Below are positions 7,920 through 18,654 of a stretch of DNA of 32,126 nucleotides, one piece after another. Within the stretch, counting starts at the first letter, position 1; each line of letters starts with the position of its first letter. Made by a program: the position numbers and the translations under genes. Origin of the DNA: Saksenaea vasiformis B4078 (Eukaryota > Mucoromycota > Mucoromycetes > Mucorales > Saksenaeaceae). Location of the stretch: NCBI GenBank assembly GCA_000697055.1, contig JNDT01001405.1, positions 1 through 32,126 on the forward strand. The letters run 5' to 3'. The notes under the pieces are model-generated. The model saw nothing but the letters and a program-made list of their open reading frames with translations. It ran no database searches and had not been told where the DNA came from.

Positions 7920-9488
7920 TTTTGGTTGTAGGCACTTGGTTATACCACAGATGTAGCTGTGACCCCAGCCAATTTTGCCCAGCCAAAATTTGTGTAAAAC
8001 ATCTCCAATATTTTTATGAACTTGCTCTCTTTTTCCCCGTCATTGCAAATCAGATGGCCTTGTCCGTTTCGTCCCGACAAGATGTCCCTCTCATGGGTGT
8101 GGGTTACTCATTTTATCTTTTACTTTTTACGTAAGAGGGAGTCCACCCATGGTATATGTACTCGCTCTACCAATTAATCTGAAGATAAGTAAATGCAATT
8201 TTTTCCAGTGACTCATTATTTATCAAAACTTTCAGCTATTTTCAGAGCCTCCACTTCTGCCACAACTTCCAGTCTTGTATTGTATGCTGAGTTATATCCA
8301 CACATCGAAGATCTGCAACTTTCTTACCCCAGCTACAAGGGAGAGGATTTGATATCTACGTTAAAAGGTTGCTTCCGAAGAATATTGCTTGCAGCTCTAC
8401 ACTCAAGCTCGGCGTACGTCCAGAAATTTTGTAAGTACGAAATTGTCTCCCGATTCAAAAGATGACGAATAAGTATTCAATGTCCGAGCGACTCCCAGCG
8501 TTCTAAGAAATGCGGTTGATTGAAATGGTTGCTGCTGTAGCATAGTACAGACGTTTCTAAAGAAATACACTCATTTATTTAGAAATTTTTTTTTGAAAAA
8601 CCTGGCCATCCTCCCTCGACGTGAGATTTGATGGTAAGTTGATTGGTAACGGTGAGAATACGTGAGACTCTTGGTTAATTCTTTACTATTGTTATTGTGT
8701 TGTTTATATGGTACTGGCGATGTTTTAGAGAAATAAACTATAGAATACGATGGCAACGGGACGATAGTACTTTTTCGGTTTCTTTTTGCCAGCGTTTTAG
8801 TAGGATGATTATTTCTCAAGTTGGGCCGATTTGTTTAATGCATACTGACTCTCGTGGGAAGAAGCCTGTTTATACCTAACTAATCACTCATCGTTCTTAT
8901 CATAACTTTCAGGCAATATAAAGATGGTTTGACGATTTGCAGGAGAGTTACTGCACCATTGAGGTTAAACGGTGCCGTTGGCAAGATACATCTATCGATT
9001 TCTGAAGGAAGAAAAGCTACGATATTACTGTCACTGCTCCTGGAAGGTAAGTAAATTGACATCAAAGTGTCCGTTTACTTGACCATGAATGAATTTTTAT
9101 GCTGCTCGAGTAGATTTTGCTTCCATCTGGGTACCAAGTTGATGCATATCCTTAGTGCAAACTTGGCTCTTCATGGGCGGATACTTTATTTAGAGTAGAG
9201 TGAAATAACATTCAATAAACAGTACATACTTAGTATATCAATTATCATAGAAAGTCATACATGAAGTTGGTCCTCCTGTGGACGAAATTGGCCGAAGTAG
9301 CGATAACGTCTTGAAGTGGTGCAAGATTACAAGGGATCCAAGCAATTTTAGACTTTTTGGCTAATGCCAACTATGTTTGTGTCAGTATTCATCGAGACAA
9401 GCTGTTCCTCATCAAAAGCCGAACCAAAATTGGGATGTTCATGCGTGACGTGCTCGACGCGAAATTCAATTTGGAGTTTGCCCAGTAA
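7920..9488 (+). pseudogene. Exon-like blocks of an unidentified, apparently decayed gene
   Basis: Several plus-strand blocks look coding and are bounded by splice-like sites, but do not join in frame. About 7920-8130 (GTWLYHRCSCDPSQFCPAK) is followed by GTAAGA. Block 8209-8430 is preceded by TTTTTTCCAG, reads HIEDLQLSYPSYKGEDLIS, and is followed by GTAAGTA. Block 8913-9046 is preceded by TTTCAG, reads RRVTAPLRLNGAVGKIHLS, and is followed by GTAAGTA. About 9156-9195 reads ANLALHGRILYLE, then a stop. About 9330-9488 reads ANANYVCVSIHRDKLFLIK and ends in TAA. The ANL-LHGR block recurs in R1 copies elsewhere in the window, so this is probably the debris of a repeated gene family. No known domain is recognised. 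Confidence 0.35.
9047..9200 (+). repeat. Dispersed repeat R1, copy a
   Basis: Matches the R1 copy at 29120-29320 (inverted) over the donor-like GTAAGTAAA, an ATGAATGAATTTTTATGCTGCTC stretch (first 20 bases given by position 9087-9106), CCAAGTTGATG and GCAAACTTGGCTCTTCATGG. Here only about 10 nt separate the inverted arms CCAAGTTGATGCA and TGCAAACTTGG, so the copy would form a tight hairpin. Confidence 0.6.
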
Positions 9489-9518
9489 CCAGTTGTTCCT
9501 TAACCATACCATTGCACA

Positions 9519-11624
9519 ATGACAAAAACAGCACGATCGAGACTAGAACGCCATCTAATGGAAAATATGTTCGACAAGTCGCTTTTTTCCGATTTGACGT
9601 TGATTTTCCTTCACCCTGCATTTCCTGTTGCCATGCGGTTTGATGTCCATAAGGCTATCGTGTGTCAGTCGCCATTCTTCTATCGACTATTAAAGAACTT
9701 GGACAACATCCGTCCCTTAGATCAAGAGAATGCGCTGTCACCATCCGCAGATACCATTACAACGCTGACGATTGATCTTGTTCAGGTTCTCCTGCAACGT
9801 GAGTTTGTGCTTGCGCCGTTTCAACACATCATACGCCGTAAGTGGCAAAAGCCATCCCGTGTTTCACCCGCGCACACCACACATATCCTGGCATCTCATA
9901 TCCGATTTGCTATCCAGTGGTTATACTTTCACAATAAGTCTGATATGATCGCCAACATGAACGACGACGACACACTGCGTATTTTATTGATAGCCGTTCT
10001 GTTTGATTTGGATGATCTTGCACAGACATGTGTAGAAAGATATATCAATGATTTACTGTCTATTAAAACAATCACACGCGATCTCGAATACATATGTCAA
10101 CTCCCACGAAGTCATCCCGCATATCTCCAGCTTCGTGACGCTGCGTTGCTGTTGCTTTTCCGATATGGACCAGAAGACCCTGCATCGCTAGCTTCACTAC
10201 CTGTTGACTATATGGCGGACGTTCTAAGTGCAGATCTCTTATTTGTTAACAGCGAATTTGAAAGGTACAGCCTTTTACGACAAGTGCTGGTTACGTTTAT
10301 GCAATCCGTTGGCAAGATTACTTGGACACGGACGGGGCCTGTCGATCAGGAAAATAAGCGACTCTCTGGATTTATACGCCCCACATCAAAGTTACAAACA
10401 ATCAAAGCCAAATGCGACAATTTAACTGCAGAAACCGTACGATCACGCAAACGCAAGCGAATTCCTTCCCAAGAACTAATCGACACAGACTTATCCTCGT
10501 ACGAACGATCACGACCGCGACTGTCGAGGGTTAGCTTTTCATCCTGTATCCCCTTTGAGAAACTCGTTGCAGATGCGTCATCGGGAGGTGTTATCGACAA
10601 AGCTACCGTGCTTTCGTACTTGCTACGTACCACTGTAAACTATAGTAATATGACATTTGACCAACTTACAACAGTGCGGAACGAAAGTATTGTCGATGAG
10701 GGAGCCGTATTTCGTGCGCTGTGGCAACGACAAGCACTCAAAAGGATCGTCTTCCCAGTGAACATTCAGCAGAGTCAGATGATTAGGGAAGGTGAAAGCG
10801 ACAAAGAACGAGGGCAAGATGACCGCACTGCCGCTCTGGATGAGTACTTTGATGTTGATAATTCGGATACTCAGGAGCGGCGGCGACGAATACTCCTTGG
10901 TATACCTAGATTTCGATTTCGCGTGTCACTGCAAGTAACACCACCGCTGGTCGAGAATGGATGGAGTCCAGATAAATGCTATGGCAATGAAAACGCGAAA
11001 GAGCACGCTGCTTTTGACGGATTTAGCGAAATTTCTGGCCCTTGCACTGACGTGAGCCGTGTTACTGCTTCCCAAGGATTGAAAAAAATGTTTTATTCCG
11101 GACCCGAAACAGTGCTAGGGACGGCCTACCGTGTCCAGGTCGAAGCACGCATCATGCCACGCCGTATGTTACGGACACAAAACGAACAAGAAGAAGAGGA
11201 GGAGATGAATGATAGCAGTGACGATGGTGATGATGATGAGGCGGATCAACCTGAGCAAGAAGCATTAGTGTGTCGATTTGAACTTCAGCGCGAGGCGACG
11301 AGCACTTTCTCGACCAGCGAGAATACGAGTGATATAGGAGAGGAGGGTGAAAAGGAAAGCCGTGTCGATTTACCTGTAAGCGAGCAGATGACAAAGATTC
11401 GATACGCGATCTATTGTCTGAACCGTCACCAAAGTTTGGAGGAAAAGGAGAGGATTGATCCTGAAGACCGTGTTTTAGTACCTGTCACTGAACAAGCGGA
11501 GAATGAGCAAGATGGTACATCTACTGGGTACGTCGATCAAGTTGTGATGGATGGCAATGTGAAAAATGGAGTTAGCATTGATGCTGTGGTTGCCCTGGAA
11601 ATCTTTGGTTTCCAAAAAGTATGA
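9519..11624 (+). CDS. BTB/POZ domain protein
   Basis: This single-exon gene encodes 701 residues and starts at the ATG at 9519. The N-terminal region is a BTB/POZ fold: FSDLTLIF (residues 23-30) and FDVHKAIVCQSPFFYRLL (41-58) match strand 1 and the D-x-H-x-x-x-L/S-x-x-F signature. The domain is interrupted by an insertion (about 70-125) and resumes with HIRFAIQWLYF. A helical region resembling a BACK domain follows. Further on are a basic cluster RSRKRKR (about 308-314), possibly a nuclear signal, and a highly acidic stretch around 555-575. BTB proteins of this fungal type usually serve as dimerisation or Cullin-3 adaptor proteins; this role is family knowledge, not shown here. It may be distantly related to germ cell-less-type proteins. 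The gene precedes the PC-esterase gene by 316 bp on the same strand and is followed by an AATAAA at 11859. Confidence 0.8.
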   Translation: MTKTARSRLERHLMENMFDKSLFSDLTLIFLHPAFPVAMRFDVHKAIVCQSPFFYRLLKNLDNIRPLDQENALSPSADTITTLTIDLVQVLLQREFVLAPFQHIIRRKWQKPSRVSPAHTTHILASHIRFAIQWLYFHNKSDMIANMNDDDTLRILLIAVLFDLDDLAQTCVERYINDLLSIKTITRDLEYICQLPRSHPAYLQLRDAALLLLFRYGPEDPASLASLPVDYMADVLSADLLFVNSEFERYSLLRQVLVTFMQSVGKITWTRTGPVDQENKRLSGFIRPTSKLQTIKAKCDNLTAETVRSRKRKRIPSQELIDTDLSSYERSRPRLSRVSFSSCIPFEKLVADASSGGVIDKATVLSYLLRTTVNYSNMTFDQLTTVRNESIVDEGAVFRALWQRQALKRIVFPVNIQQSQMIREGESDKERGQDDRTAALDEYFDVDNSDTQERRRRILLGIPRFRFRVSLQVTPPLVENGWSPDKCYGNENAKEHAAFDGFSEISGPCTDVSRVTASQGLKKMFYSGPETVLGTAYRVQVEARIMPRRMLRTQNEQEEEEEMNDSSDDGDDDEADQPEQEALVCRFELQREATSTFSTSENTSDIGEEGEKESRVDLPVSEQMTKIRYAIYCLNRHQSLEEKERIDPEDRVLVPVTEQAENEQDGTSTGYVDQVVMDGNVKNGVSIDAVVALEIFGFQKV

Positions 11625-11858
11625 ATGTTGCACAATCATTAAGAAAGAAGATCTGCATTTGAATCACCGACATGTGTCACTTCGTTTCTATCCTTATTCT
11701 TTGTGGATCATCCATAAAAGCTCAAGGTGATCTTGGGCAGCGTTCCAGGGAAAAAGAACTCAAAAAAGAACTATTGTTGGTAGCACGCACTACTTTGACG
11801 TACAAAGTTAGTTTTCATGACAAGCAAATCGGCCATTCCGATTTTAGTTAAAGAGTAA

Positions 11859-11864
11859 AATAAA
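11859..11864 (+). terminator. Candidate polyadenylation signal of the BTB gene
   Basis: AATAAATAAA followed by an A-run lies 235 bp after the BTB stop codon and before the next ATG at 11941. Confidence 0.4.
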
Positions 11865-11940
11865 TAAAAAAAAAAAGGTTAAAAATGGTAGACGATCCAG
11901 ACCTATCCTCTCGGTCTTCTTTTTCTTTCTTTTTCCCTGC

Positions 11941-13552
11941 ATGTCCCAACCTATAGCGAGTACAAACTATCGACCGCGATCACGACTTATTTACATTGTC
12001 GCCATTGCTGTTTCTATACTGTTATGGGTCTCGGTCTGGTCATGGCAAGATGGATCGCAGCTGGTTCTGCCCGGTCACAGCAATCAGCCTCCATCACAAG
12101 AACCTACCTTTCTGCCATTACCCTCCAACGTGACATCACTATGTACACCTGATTCATATAATAGTGGCCGATGGATGTACAAACCCCTCGAGCTTTCTTC
12201 ACAAACCCCAGACGCCATTGAGCAAGCTGTCGGCTACCATTGTCGATGGCCATTTGCACACAAGTGTTATCAACGACCTCACGAAAAGAACGAGTTTCAA
12301 CGCAGTAAGAAAATGTGAGATCCGCTCTTTTTCATTTTTGATCTTATATACTGAGTTACCTTTTCTTTTTTTCCTTTTCTTTGCAAAAGTATGGATTACC
12401 AGTGGGAGCCTTCCTCTTGTAAACTGGCTACGATGGACGAACGTGCGCTGGCGCGACATTTTAAGGATCATCCGTTACTGCTTGTAGGTGATTCTATTAC
12501 GCAGTTACAGTTTGAAAGTCTTGCGTGTTTGCTGGGGTTGGATATGACGAATCCGCAGCGGGATACCAATTTGACAGCTGGCCGACCGGATATGTGGGCC
12601 AGTCAGCTCGTCCATGTTGATTTATTAGACACAGATCAAGTGCATGTGGCCTATCTCCGATCAGATTATCTTGTCCGTTTAGACGATTTCAAAATTATGG
12701 ACCCGCTGGATGAAGAAGGGTACTTGATCGGAAAGGGTAGCAATTTTCCATGGTAGGGCGAAAGAAAAGATACAAGGGTGTTAGGCTGACGCTATTTTAA
12801 GGGCACATGCATTATCACGGTTCGACTATATCATGATCAACACTGTAAGTTTCCCGGATAAAGACGTATTCTTTTTTTTCTAAACCAAATTTACTAGGGC
12901 CCTCATTGGCATCCCGACTTGAAGTGGGGTCCTCTTCGATCGCGAGGTGAACTTTTGGTGGCCTATAGCAAAGCGATAGATGTCGTTTTTGATTATTTAA
13001 AAGAGCACCTAAAGCCTCATCAAAGGGTGTGGGTCCGAAGTACCCCCTACGGTCATGCCAAATGTTCAAGGTTCAAGTCACCACAGAAACACTTACAACC
13101 CCCCACAGGCAAACCAGGCGAATATGAATGGGATATGCTAGAAAAATTCGATATGGTGTGGAAGGTACGTCCGTAGTTGCTTTCACGAAGGATGGTCTAT
13201 AAATGGTATGATGGCTATAGGAGCGAATTATACAAGAGGACGATGAACGGTTTAACTTTTTCAACGTTTCTACTACTGCAAATTTGCGAGGCGATGCTCA
13301 TTCTCGACCCGACTCCGATTGTTTACATACATGCTTACCAGGTAAGAGAATGCGCTGTCTATCGGAGACATGCTGAGTAACTTATTAGGCCCTGTCGATG
13401 ACTGGAACAAGCTATTCTACAACGAACTAGCTAAACTATCCGCGGGGATGACGTTAAGACCGTAAGGGAACGATGTGAGAATAAAATACAAGAGCACCTT
13501 TTGCTTTTTTTTTTCCTACCTGACCTTTAGTGTGAATGATGAAGACCGGTAA
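11941..13552 (+). CDS. Type II membrane PC-esterase (SGNH/GDSL-like acyl esterase or O-acyltransferase family)
   Basis: Exons are 11941-12314, 12390-12752, 12802-12844, 12898-13164, 13221-13341, 13389-13461 and 13531-13552, giving about 420 residues. Frame continuity across every junction supports the model. A short basic cytosolic tail is followed by a membrane anchor (IYIVAIAVSILLWVSVW, about residues 18-34). A Pro/Ser-rich stem and a Cys-containing region with WPFAHKC come next. The PC-esterase core has the nucleophile motif LLLVGDSITQLQFE (Ser about 160), NTGPHWHP, RSTPYGHAKC and the catalytic D-x-x-H in DCLHTCLPGPVDDWN. This is the fold of plant TBL/PMR5 and CASD1-type enzymes, which move acetyl groups on glycans, so a Golgi glycan-modifying role is plausible but inferred. 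If the last intron (13462-13530, T-rich with TTTAG) is not removed, the protein ends at TAA 13463-13465, six residues shorter. Confidence 0.85.
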
Positions 13553-15159
13553 ATCGGATAACAGATTACAAGCCATTGTGATGTACAGTGTTGCCATTGG
13601 GTAAGGCTATTCGTATAACCTTCGACGTGTGACGAGGTTTACCCTTTACAAACGATTGGAAACGAGAGGACACCGTACCTGTGGGAAGAGTACCCGAGAT
13701 ATCGGTCGTTTTCAAGTAAGCATCCGATTGGTGTAGTTGGAACTTGGGTAGCGCGTCGCCGTCTCCTGAAAGGAGTCTAACGTTAACGTACAGTTTTTTT
13801 TTTTTTTTGGGACGTTTATGCCACCTGTTAATCCTCTTGCATTAGCAGGTAGGACGGGTTTTAGTGTGTGAGTCTCTCAGATTCCAAGTCGTTTTTGCAT
13901 CCACTGAGGGCTTCTGGATAAAATGCCTTCTTCTTTTGGCATCAAGATGTTCATTGATGACATGCGCGAGGAGAATATATATTTCCTCCAAGGAGATGTC
14001 ATGGCGAGAGCAACGCTTTCCGTTGTCCCTCCCATGCTCTAGGTACAGCCTGTGGGTGCTGGGCATGCCCCTCGGAAGGAAACGTAATAGTATATCACTC
14101 GTATTTTCTGCGAAGGATGTTTACACCGCTTGCGGCACGATATATAATATGACCTTCCACTTTGACTACATTTGCTTCACAAAGTAATAGTATAACTTGG
14201 ACTCCTTGATGATCTGCATGATCTAGGCTAAAAACAGTGTCTCCTGAGCTAAGAATTCTGGAAGATGTGCTCAACGTGCACGAATTCGTTGACACTACAA
14301 GTTGACTACTCTTGAGGATATGTTTAAGGAATCGGTCACACTCACTTCGTCGTTAAAGCATCTGGAGTGACCTGATTGCTATACTGAACACATGCTGTAT
14401 GGAATATGCTAATCCATTTATGACCAAAGATAGGATCATTATCCTTGCTAGGCCAAACCATCAAAATCGGCCCGAGTGACTTGGGAATGCATACCTGAAC
14501 CTGATACTCTCTTCCGCACTCATACACATCACAGCAACATGTCAAGTAAATCCCTTACAAGGGGAACAATGGCGTCTTGTCCCCGCTTAAGTTCTAGAAT
14601 GGGCACGACATAATTACTTTCGTACTCCCTCTGCAGATTGTTTTCTTGATTGTATCGACTATCTGATTGTTTTTTAAGGCACTCAAAACTATAATTTACA
14701 TTTCTTTTTGAGAAAGGGCTCAAGTGCATACGCGAGAATGCCCAAATCCTTTGCATGCTACAGACCCGTGTCTTTTTCAGATTGAACTTATGACTGAAAT
14801 AAGCGGTACATTTGCTGCTTGTCAATCTTTGGCCACAATTGTCAAGCTAGATTTTCCTGAATAAGGAGAACCCACTTAACTTTAATGCACGCGTCCAGCT
14901 TTCAAGTGGCTCTCTTAGACACATAACCGGATAGGTCTCGAGGAAAAAAAAAAGAACCATCTACGTTGTCATGCTCTATGTAAAACAGAACAGCTATGCA
15001 TATAAGTTATCCCGGTGACTAGATCCGTGAACCAGCGCGTTTCATAAATAGGCTAACCGAGACAAATAATAGGTTCGAGGGTTGTAGTAGCCGATGAATA
15101 CGTGTATTTCAATTACCGGCAGCCCTAATTCTAAATGCATGATTTTTTTTCATTTTTTT
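13553..15159. other. Long gap between PC-esterase and phosphodiesterase genes
   Basis: There is no gene I can support firmly. The only coding-like material is on the minus strand between 13842 and 14825, given separately. The rest is AT-rich, with T-runs at 13793-13808 and A-runs near 14943. Confidence 0.5.
13842..14825 (-). pseudogene. Possible decayed gene of unknown function
   Basis: Minus-strand blocks have protein-like composition: 14825-14529 (ESNYVVPILELKRGQDAIV), 14545-14342 (YQVQVCIPKSLGPILMVW then FGHKWISIFHTACVQ), 14295-14095 (DHADHQGVQVILLLCEAN) and 14066-13842 (SLEEIYILLAHVINEHLD). They overlap or abut in different frames and no splice pattern joins them cleanly. I recognise no family. 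It is either a multi-exon gene I cannot assemble or, more likely, a decayed repeat gene. Confidence 0.25.
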
Positions 15160-16994
15160 TTAGTGTGCTAGGAACATGCCGTGTAGCGTGCTGTTGGTAG
15201 GCGCTGGATCGATGTTCAGCAGCCAACTCAGGAAATCGTAGACTTCAACGTTAAGAAAGGGAGCAACCGTTGTTCCACGAGTATATCGGTCCCGAATCTT
15301 TGGTCCATTTGCTACGAAAAGAGCGTGCATTTCTGGTGCAAGATTGTCGTAACTATGATCACCCCGCGATTTCTGCTGACTGCTGCGTCGAAGAAGCATG
15401 TAACCAACCTCTGGGATAGAGACAATAGGCGGGATTCTGGTAGTATTTCGGTAATGGAACCTGTCAGGGACATGTTCGCGCAGGTAGACTTCGAAATGCG
15501 GATTGGGGGTATGCTGGGTGTAGTTGTACAGTTCCTCATACGCCTGTTGAATCGCGTGCGCAGGAATATCTGGTCGTAAGTTGAGAAAGGGTGTATTATC
15601 CCAATCCAGAAGATACGACACGGAGGTTGGCGACAGGATATCATCATAGTACAGCCATTTGTCTGGATCCGTAGCAGCCATACCGTGATCGCTAACCTAC
15701 ACACACCGTTTTTAACACAAATGATCTCTCTCTTCCCTTTTTTGTTCTTTTGGTCACTCACGACAAGTAAATGCACATGCGATTCAACGTGTCGCTCCGC
15801 CAGTCCTTGGATCAGATAGCCTATGGCATCGTCTGCCTCCTTTAACACGGAGTTCATCTACAATGGATAATCATGCTCAATGCTTCCCATTCTGTTGTTC
15901 CCTATTTTTTTTTGTTTGTTTGTTTACATGCGTCCCATTTGGACCTTCTCGATGTCCTTCTTTGTCAACTTGAGGCATATAGACAGCCATAAATTGCGGT
16001 CGTTCCTGATCCGGCATATCCAACCACGCTAAGGTCGTGTGTATTTTCTCCATCGGTGTTGTACTATCGTTGTATCTCACGACGTGGTTTGCTTTGACGT
16101 TTTTGATAGATATTGTTGATCCTGGCCACATATTGATGGCTGTGCGTATGCCCTGCAAGGCCGCGGTGACCCAGATCTACTCCCCCCTTTTTTTCAGGCG
16201 ATTCCGTCGGATAGTAACCAAAAAAAAACTTACTGGTTCTCCACTCCACCACGCCGCATCATCCGTCACGGAGGACTCTGTATGATAAAAGGTTTGGTTC
16301 ATGGTAGGATCATAGAAGGCATTGGCTACGATGCCATGGACTTCTGGATATAACCCAGTGACAAGTGTCCAGTGGTTTGGGAATGTAGTTGACTAATATA
16401 TACAGCGTCGTTTGTTATCCGGCTAGAATAAGATGTGACTTACGGGAAAACATGGATACATGTATTCGGCCCTCATGCCGTCGGAAGCTTTTCTTCCATT
16501 TCGAATATGAGTCCAGCATAACCCTTTCTCTTTTTTCCAGTACTAACCTAGCTGGGAAAGATGCGGCGTAACGTTTCTATCTAAATAGTCTGACCGGAAG
16601 CCATCCAATGAAATCAGGATGACGGTCGTTTTGAATTGATGGGTGCCGTTGGAGTAGATAGGATCCATGCGGCGCTCAGGGTGTGCCATAGCATATTTGA
16701 TTACAATTACCTTGAACATCAAGAAAAACAAACCGACACCAAATGCCAGGACACTATAACGTAATAGTGGATTGTCCTTGGTGATATGTCAGGCTTCATC
16801 ATCCTCTCCACCTTATAGCCTACCCAGATAGACGGCTGCAGGATCTCTTCTTCGTCCGTATCTAAAACTTCCCACTCCTGTTCGTTCTGATTGGATTCAG
16901 TGTCATCATCTTTGGGAAGTAGCAATGCGTTGGGATCATCGTCATGGGGTTGTGTCTGTTCCAAAGGAATAGATTCTACAGGTTGAACAGACAT
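15160..16994 (-). CDS. Type II membrane phosphodiesterase / nucleotide pyrophosphatase (ENPP family)
   Basis: Seven exons on the minus strand join in frame: 16994-16824, 16776-16548, 16487-16444, 16392-16234, 16176-15928, 15857-15762 and 15696-15160, giving 494 residues. The protein has an acidic cytosolic N-terminus and a membrane segment (about residues 64-86, YSVLAFGVGLFFLMF). The alkaline-phosphatase-superfamily catalytic domain carries VILISLDGFRSDYL with the first metal Asp (about 115), CFPSTTFPNHWTLVTG with the nucleophile Thr (about 151), WWSGEPIWVTA, AVYMPQVDKEGHREGP (metal Asp/His) and VVSDHGMAA (Asp-His). These residues are all intact. Family members, such as yeast NPP1/NPP2, hydrolyse extracytoplasmic nucleotides or pyrophosphate bonds and can act in phosphate scavenging. 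ATG at 16994 is used; an in-frame TTG two codons upstream is not. The C-terminus lacks extra domains such as nuclease-like modules of animal ENPPs. Confidence 0.92.
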
Positions 16995-17199
16995 GGTCAA
17001 GAACTAGGAAAAAGAAGGGTGGCAAAAAAAACGACGGAGAGCTGCAACTTTTCTTAACGGATTTTATCTCCGTTGCCGTGTCCGTTAACAGGATCAGTCA
17101 TCACGTCAGGGGTCAAAAACGAACAAGAGCACACTGAGATCTTGGTTCGGCGAAGATCATGGTGCGCGCGTGCATCTCAAGCCAAAACCGAATCTGTAG

Positions 17200-17201
<2 letters not shown>

Positions 17202-17245
<44 letters not shown>
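17202..17245 (+). repeat. (CT)22 microsatellite
   Basis: An uninterrupted CT dinucleotide run lies about 210 bp upstream of the phosphodiesterase start. On the gene's strand it is a GA tract, which may influence promoter structure. Confidence 0.95.
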
Positions 17246-17248
<3 letters not shown>

Positions 17249-17422
17249 GGAACACAAGAGGAAGCATTTTCCTCATGTCATTTTGACCTTGTCGTAGTCG
17301 CGCACGCACACATACACGCTCTCTCACACTCGGAAAGTACCGTTATTGATAGTATACTATTTATCGAATTGTTTTTTTTACGCTAAAAAGAATTGTCAGA
17401 AGAGCAATCAACTCGCTTGAAC

Positions 17423-17850
17423 TTAGTCTCCCCAATGGATACAAAATCTTTTCGAGCAGTATAAAAGATAGTAAATGGTATAATATTTGGACGTCATTTC
17501 ACTATCCCAAGGGGTAATTCTGCCCATGGGCGGCGAGAGGTTGAACGTGACCGATGGCGTAGGACCAGCCATTTTGAACGGCGTGTAGAGGACTTGAAGC
17601 GCTACAGCATCTGGCCGTGTTGGTACTTTAGGCCTTCGCTCAAAGCAAGTACATATTGTCACACACGTAGGATCGTTCATTTCCGCAATAGAATTGCCGA
17701 CACGGTTCGGGGAAGAGGTCATGCAGCCTACACAACAGATAGAAAACATGAAAACGGAAAATTGACATCCTTACCTAGGTTATTTGTGCCAACAAAACCA
17801 AAGAAAAAAGGAAGTGTCCCCCTTAGATACGCATCACTCTCGCTCATATG
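17423..17850 (-). repeat. Dispersed repeat R2, copy a, with protein-like minus strand
   Basis: It shares with 29340-29690, in the same orientation, AGGACCAG, AGAGGACTTGAA, CAGCATC, GACGGTTCG-like and AATTGACATCCTTA, and a final CCAAAGAAAAAA block. The minus strand reads RPDAVALQVLY and AGPTPSVTFNLSPP. The other copy reads a similar PDATPFQVL and MPTPPNVAPIQ in one frame, so the repeat once encoded protein. No family is recognised. Confidence 0.5.
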
Positions 17851-18045
17851 AAACCTCTTTTTGTATGGGACAAAAGAGGCCTATCTTCGAAAGACTTTTT
17901 TGCATGAGACAATGGAATCCTGTTTCTGACCCACCTTTTGCGTGAAACAACAGGACCCTATCACCGACACGTCTTCTGCACGAGACAATGAAACCCTGTC
18001 TGTGACGCATTTTTTGCGTTAGATAATCGGAAGCTACCAATGACC
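17850..18045 (-). repeat. 39-bp minisatellite, about five diverged units
   Basis: Units of about 38-39 bp with consensus like TTTTTTGCGTGAGACAATGG (then AACCCTGTCTGTGACGCA) follow each other. Because 39 is a multiple of 3, the minus strand stays open and would encode a 13-residue repeat ending in motifs such as GFIVSC, VLLFHA and GFHCLM. A single unit-like GTGAGACAATTTT lies at about 29709 next to R2 copy b. Confidence 0.65.
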
Positions 18046-18384
18046 CAAACGCAGCATGGAAGAGCATGACACGCAAACCATAACGTCGGATGAACATAAA
18101 GATATGTACTTCAAAGCGCAAAGTTCATCTAGAAGTAATGCCGAATAATTTCAAACACACGGAATCATAGGAGAAATCCTGTAAATGCGTATGACCTGTT
18201 ATTATTTCATTTATGTTTCTATAGTGCTAAGAGAGAAAATACTCGATTTTGAGCACACCAACTCAAACCTGTGGTGAGGAGCAGCGTATCTTTGCGCAGA
18301 GAATTAGGTACCTTTGCTTCTGAACCGAAGGTGTACTGCACTGGTCTATTGTAATAGGTTTCCCAACGGAACCAACGGGACCAT

Positions 18385-18500
18385 CGGAACGCGTAAAATG
18401 ACCGTATTTAAAGGGACGCATGAGTTCTTTTTTTTTCTTTTTTCCTTTGGCTTCGTTTCCTACATGAAACGTTCCCGGTACATACTGGGGTTGACTATAC
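18385..18500 (-). repeat. Dispersed repeat R2, partial inverted copy
   Basis: Its reverse complement matches 29590-29690: a GTGTGTATAG start, an A-run after GGCCAAAGG-like sequence, and the strongly conserved CATGCGTCCCTTTAAATACG. Confidence 0.5.
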
Positions 18501-18654
18501 ACACAGAAACTCATGTATTTTGATGGATTGTTTAGACCTTTGGTCGTAAAAGCGTGACACTGGCCGCTTCATGGATAGCCATGAACCATTACTCCCACCG
18601 CCACCGAAATGATGCGGGGTGTGGCACCCGCAAATCGTGGGAGATTAACCATGA

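Noticed and set aside
13728..13800. tRNA-like A box (TGGTGTAGTTGG)
   Set aside because: No B box (GGTTCGA-type) follows and no acceptor stem pairing is visible.
17850..18045. CRISPR-like repeat array
   Set aside because: Units are directly contiguous diverged tandem copies with no unique spacers; the context is eukaryotic.
17834..18121. 95-codon minus-strand gene
   Set aside because: The frame is open only because the minisatellite unit length is a multiple of three; no start context or homologue is evident.
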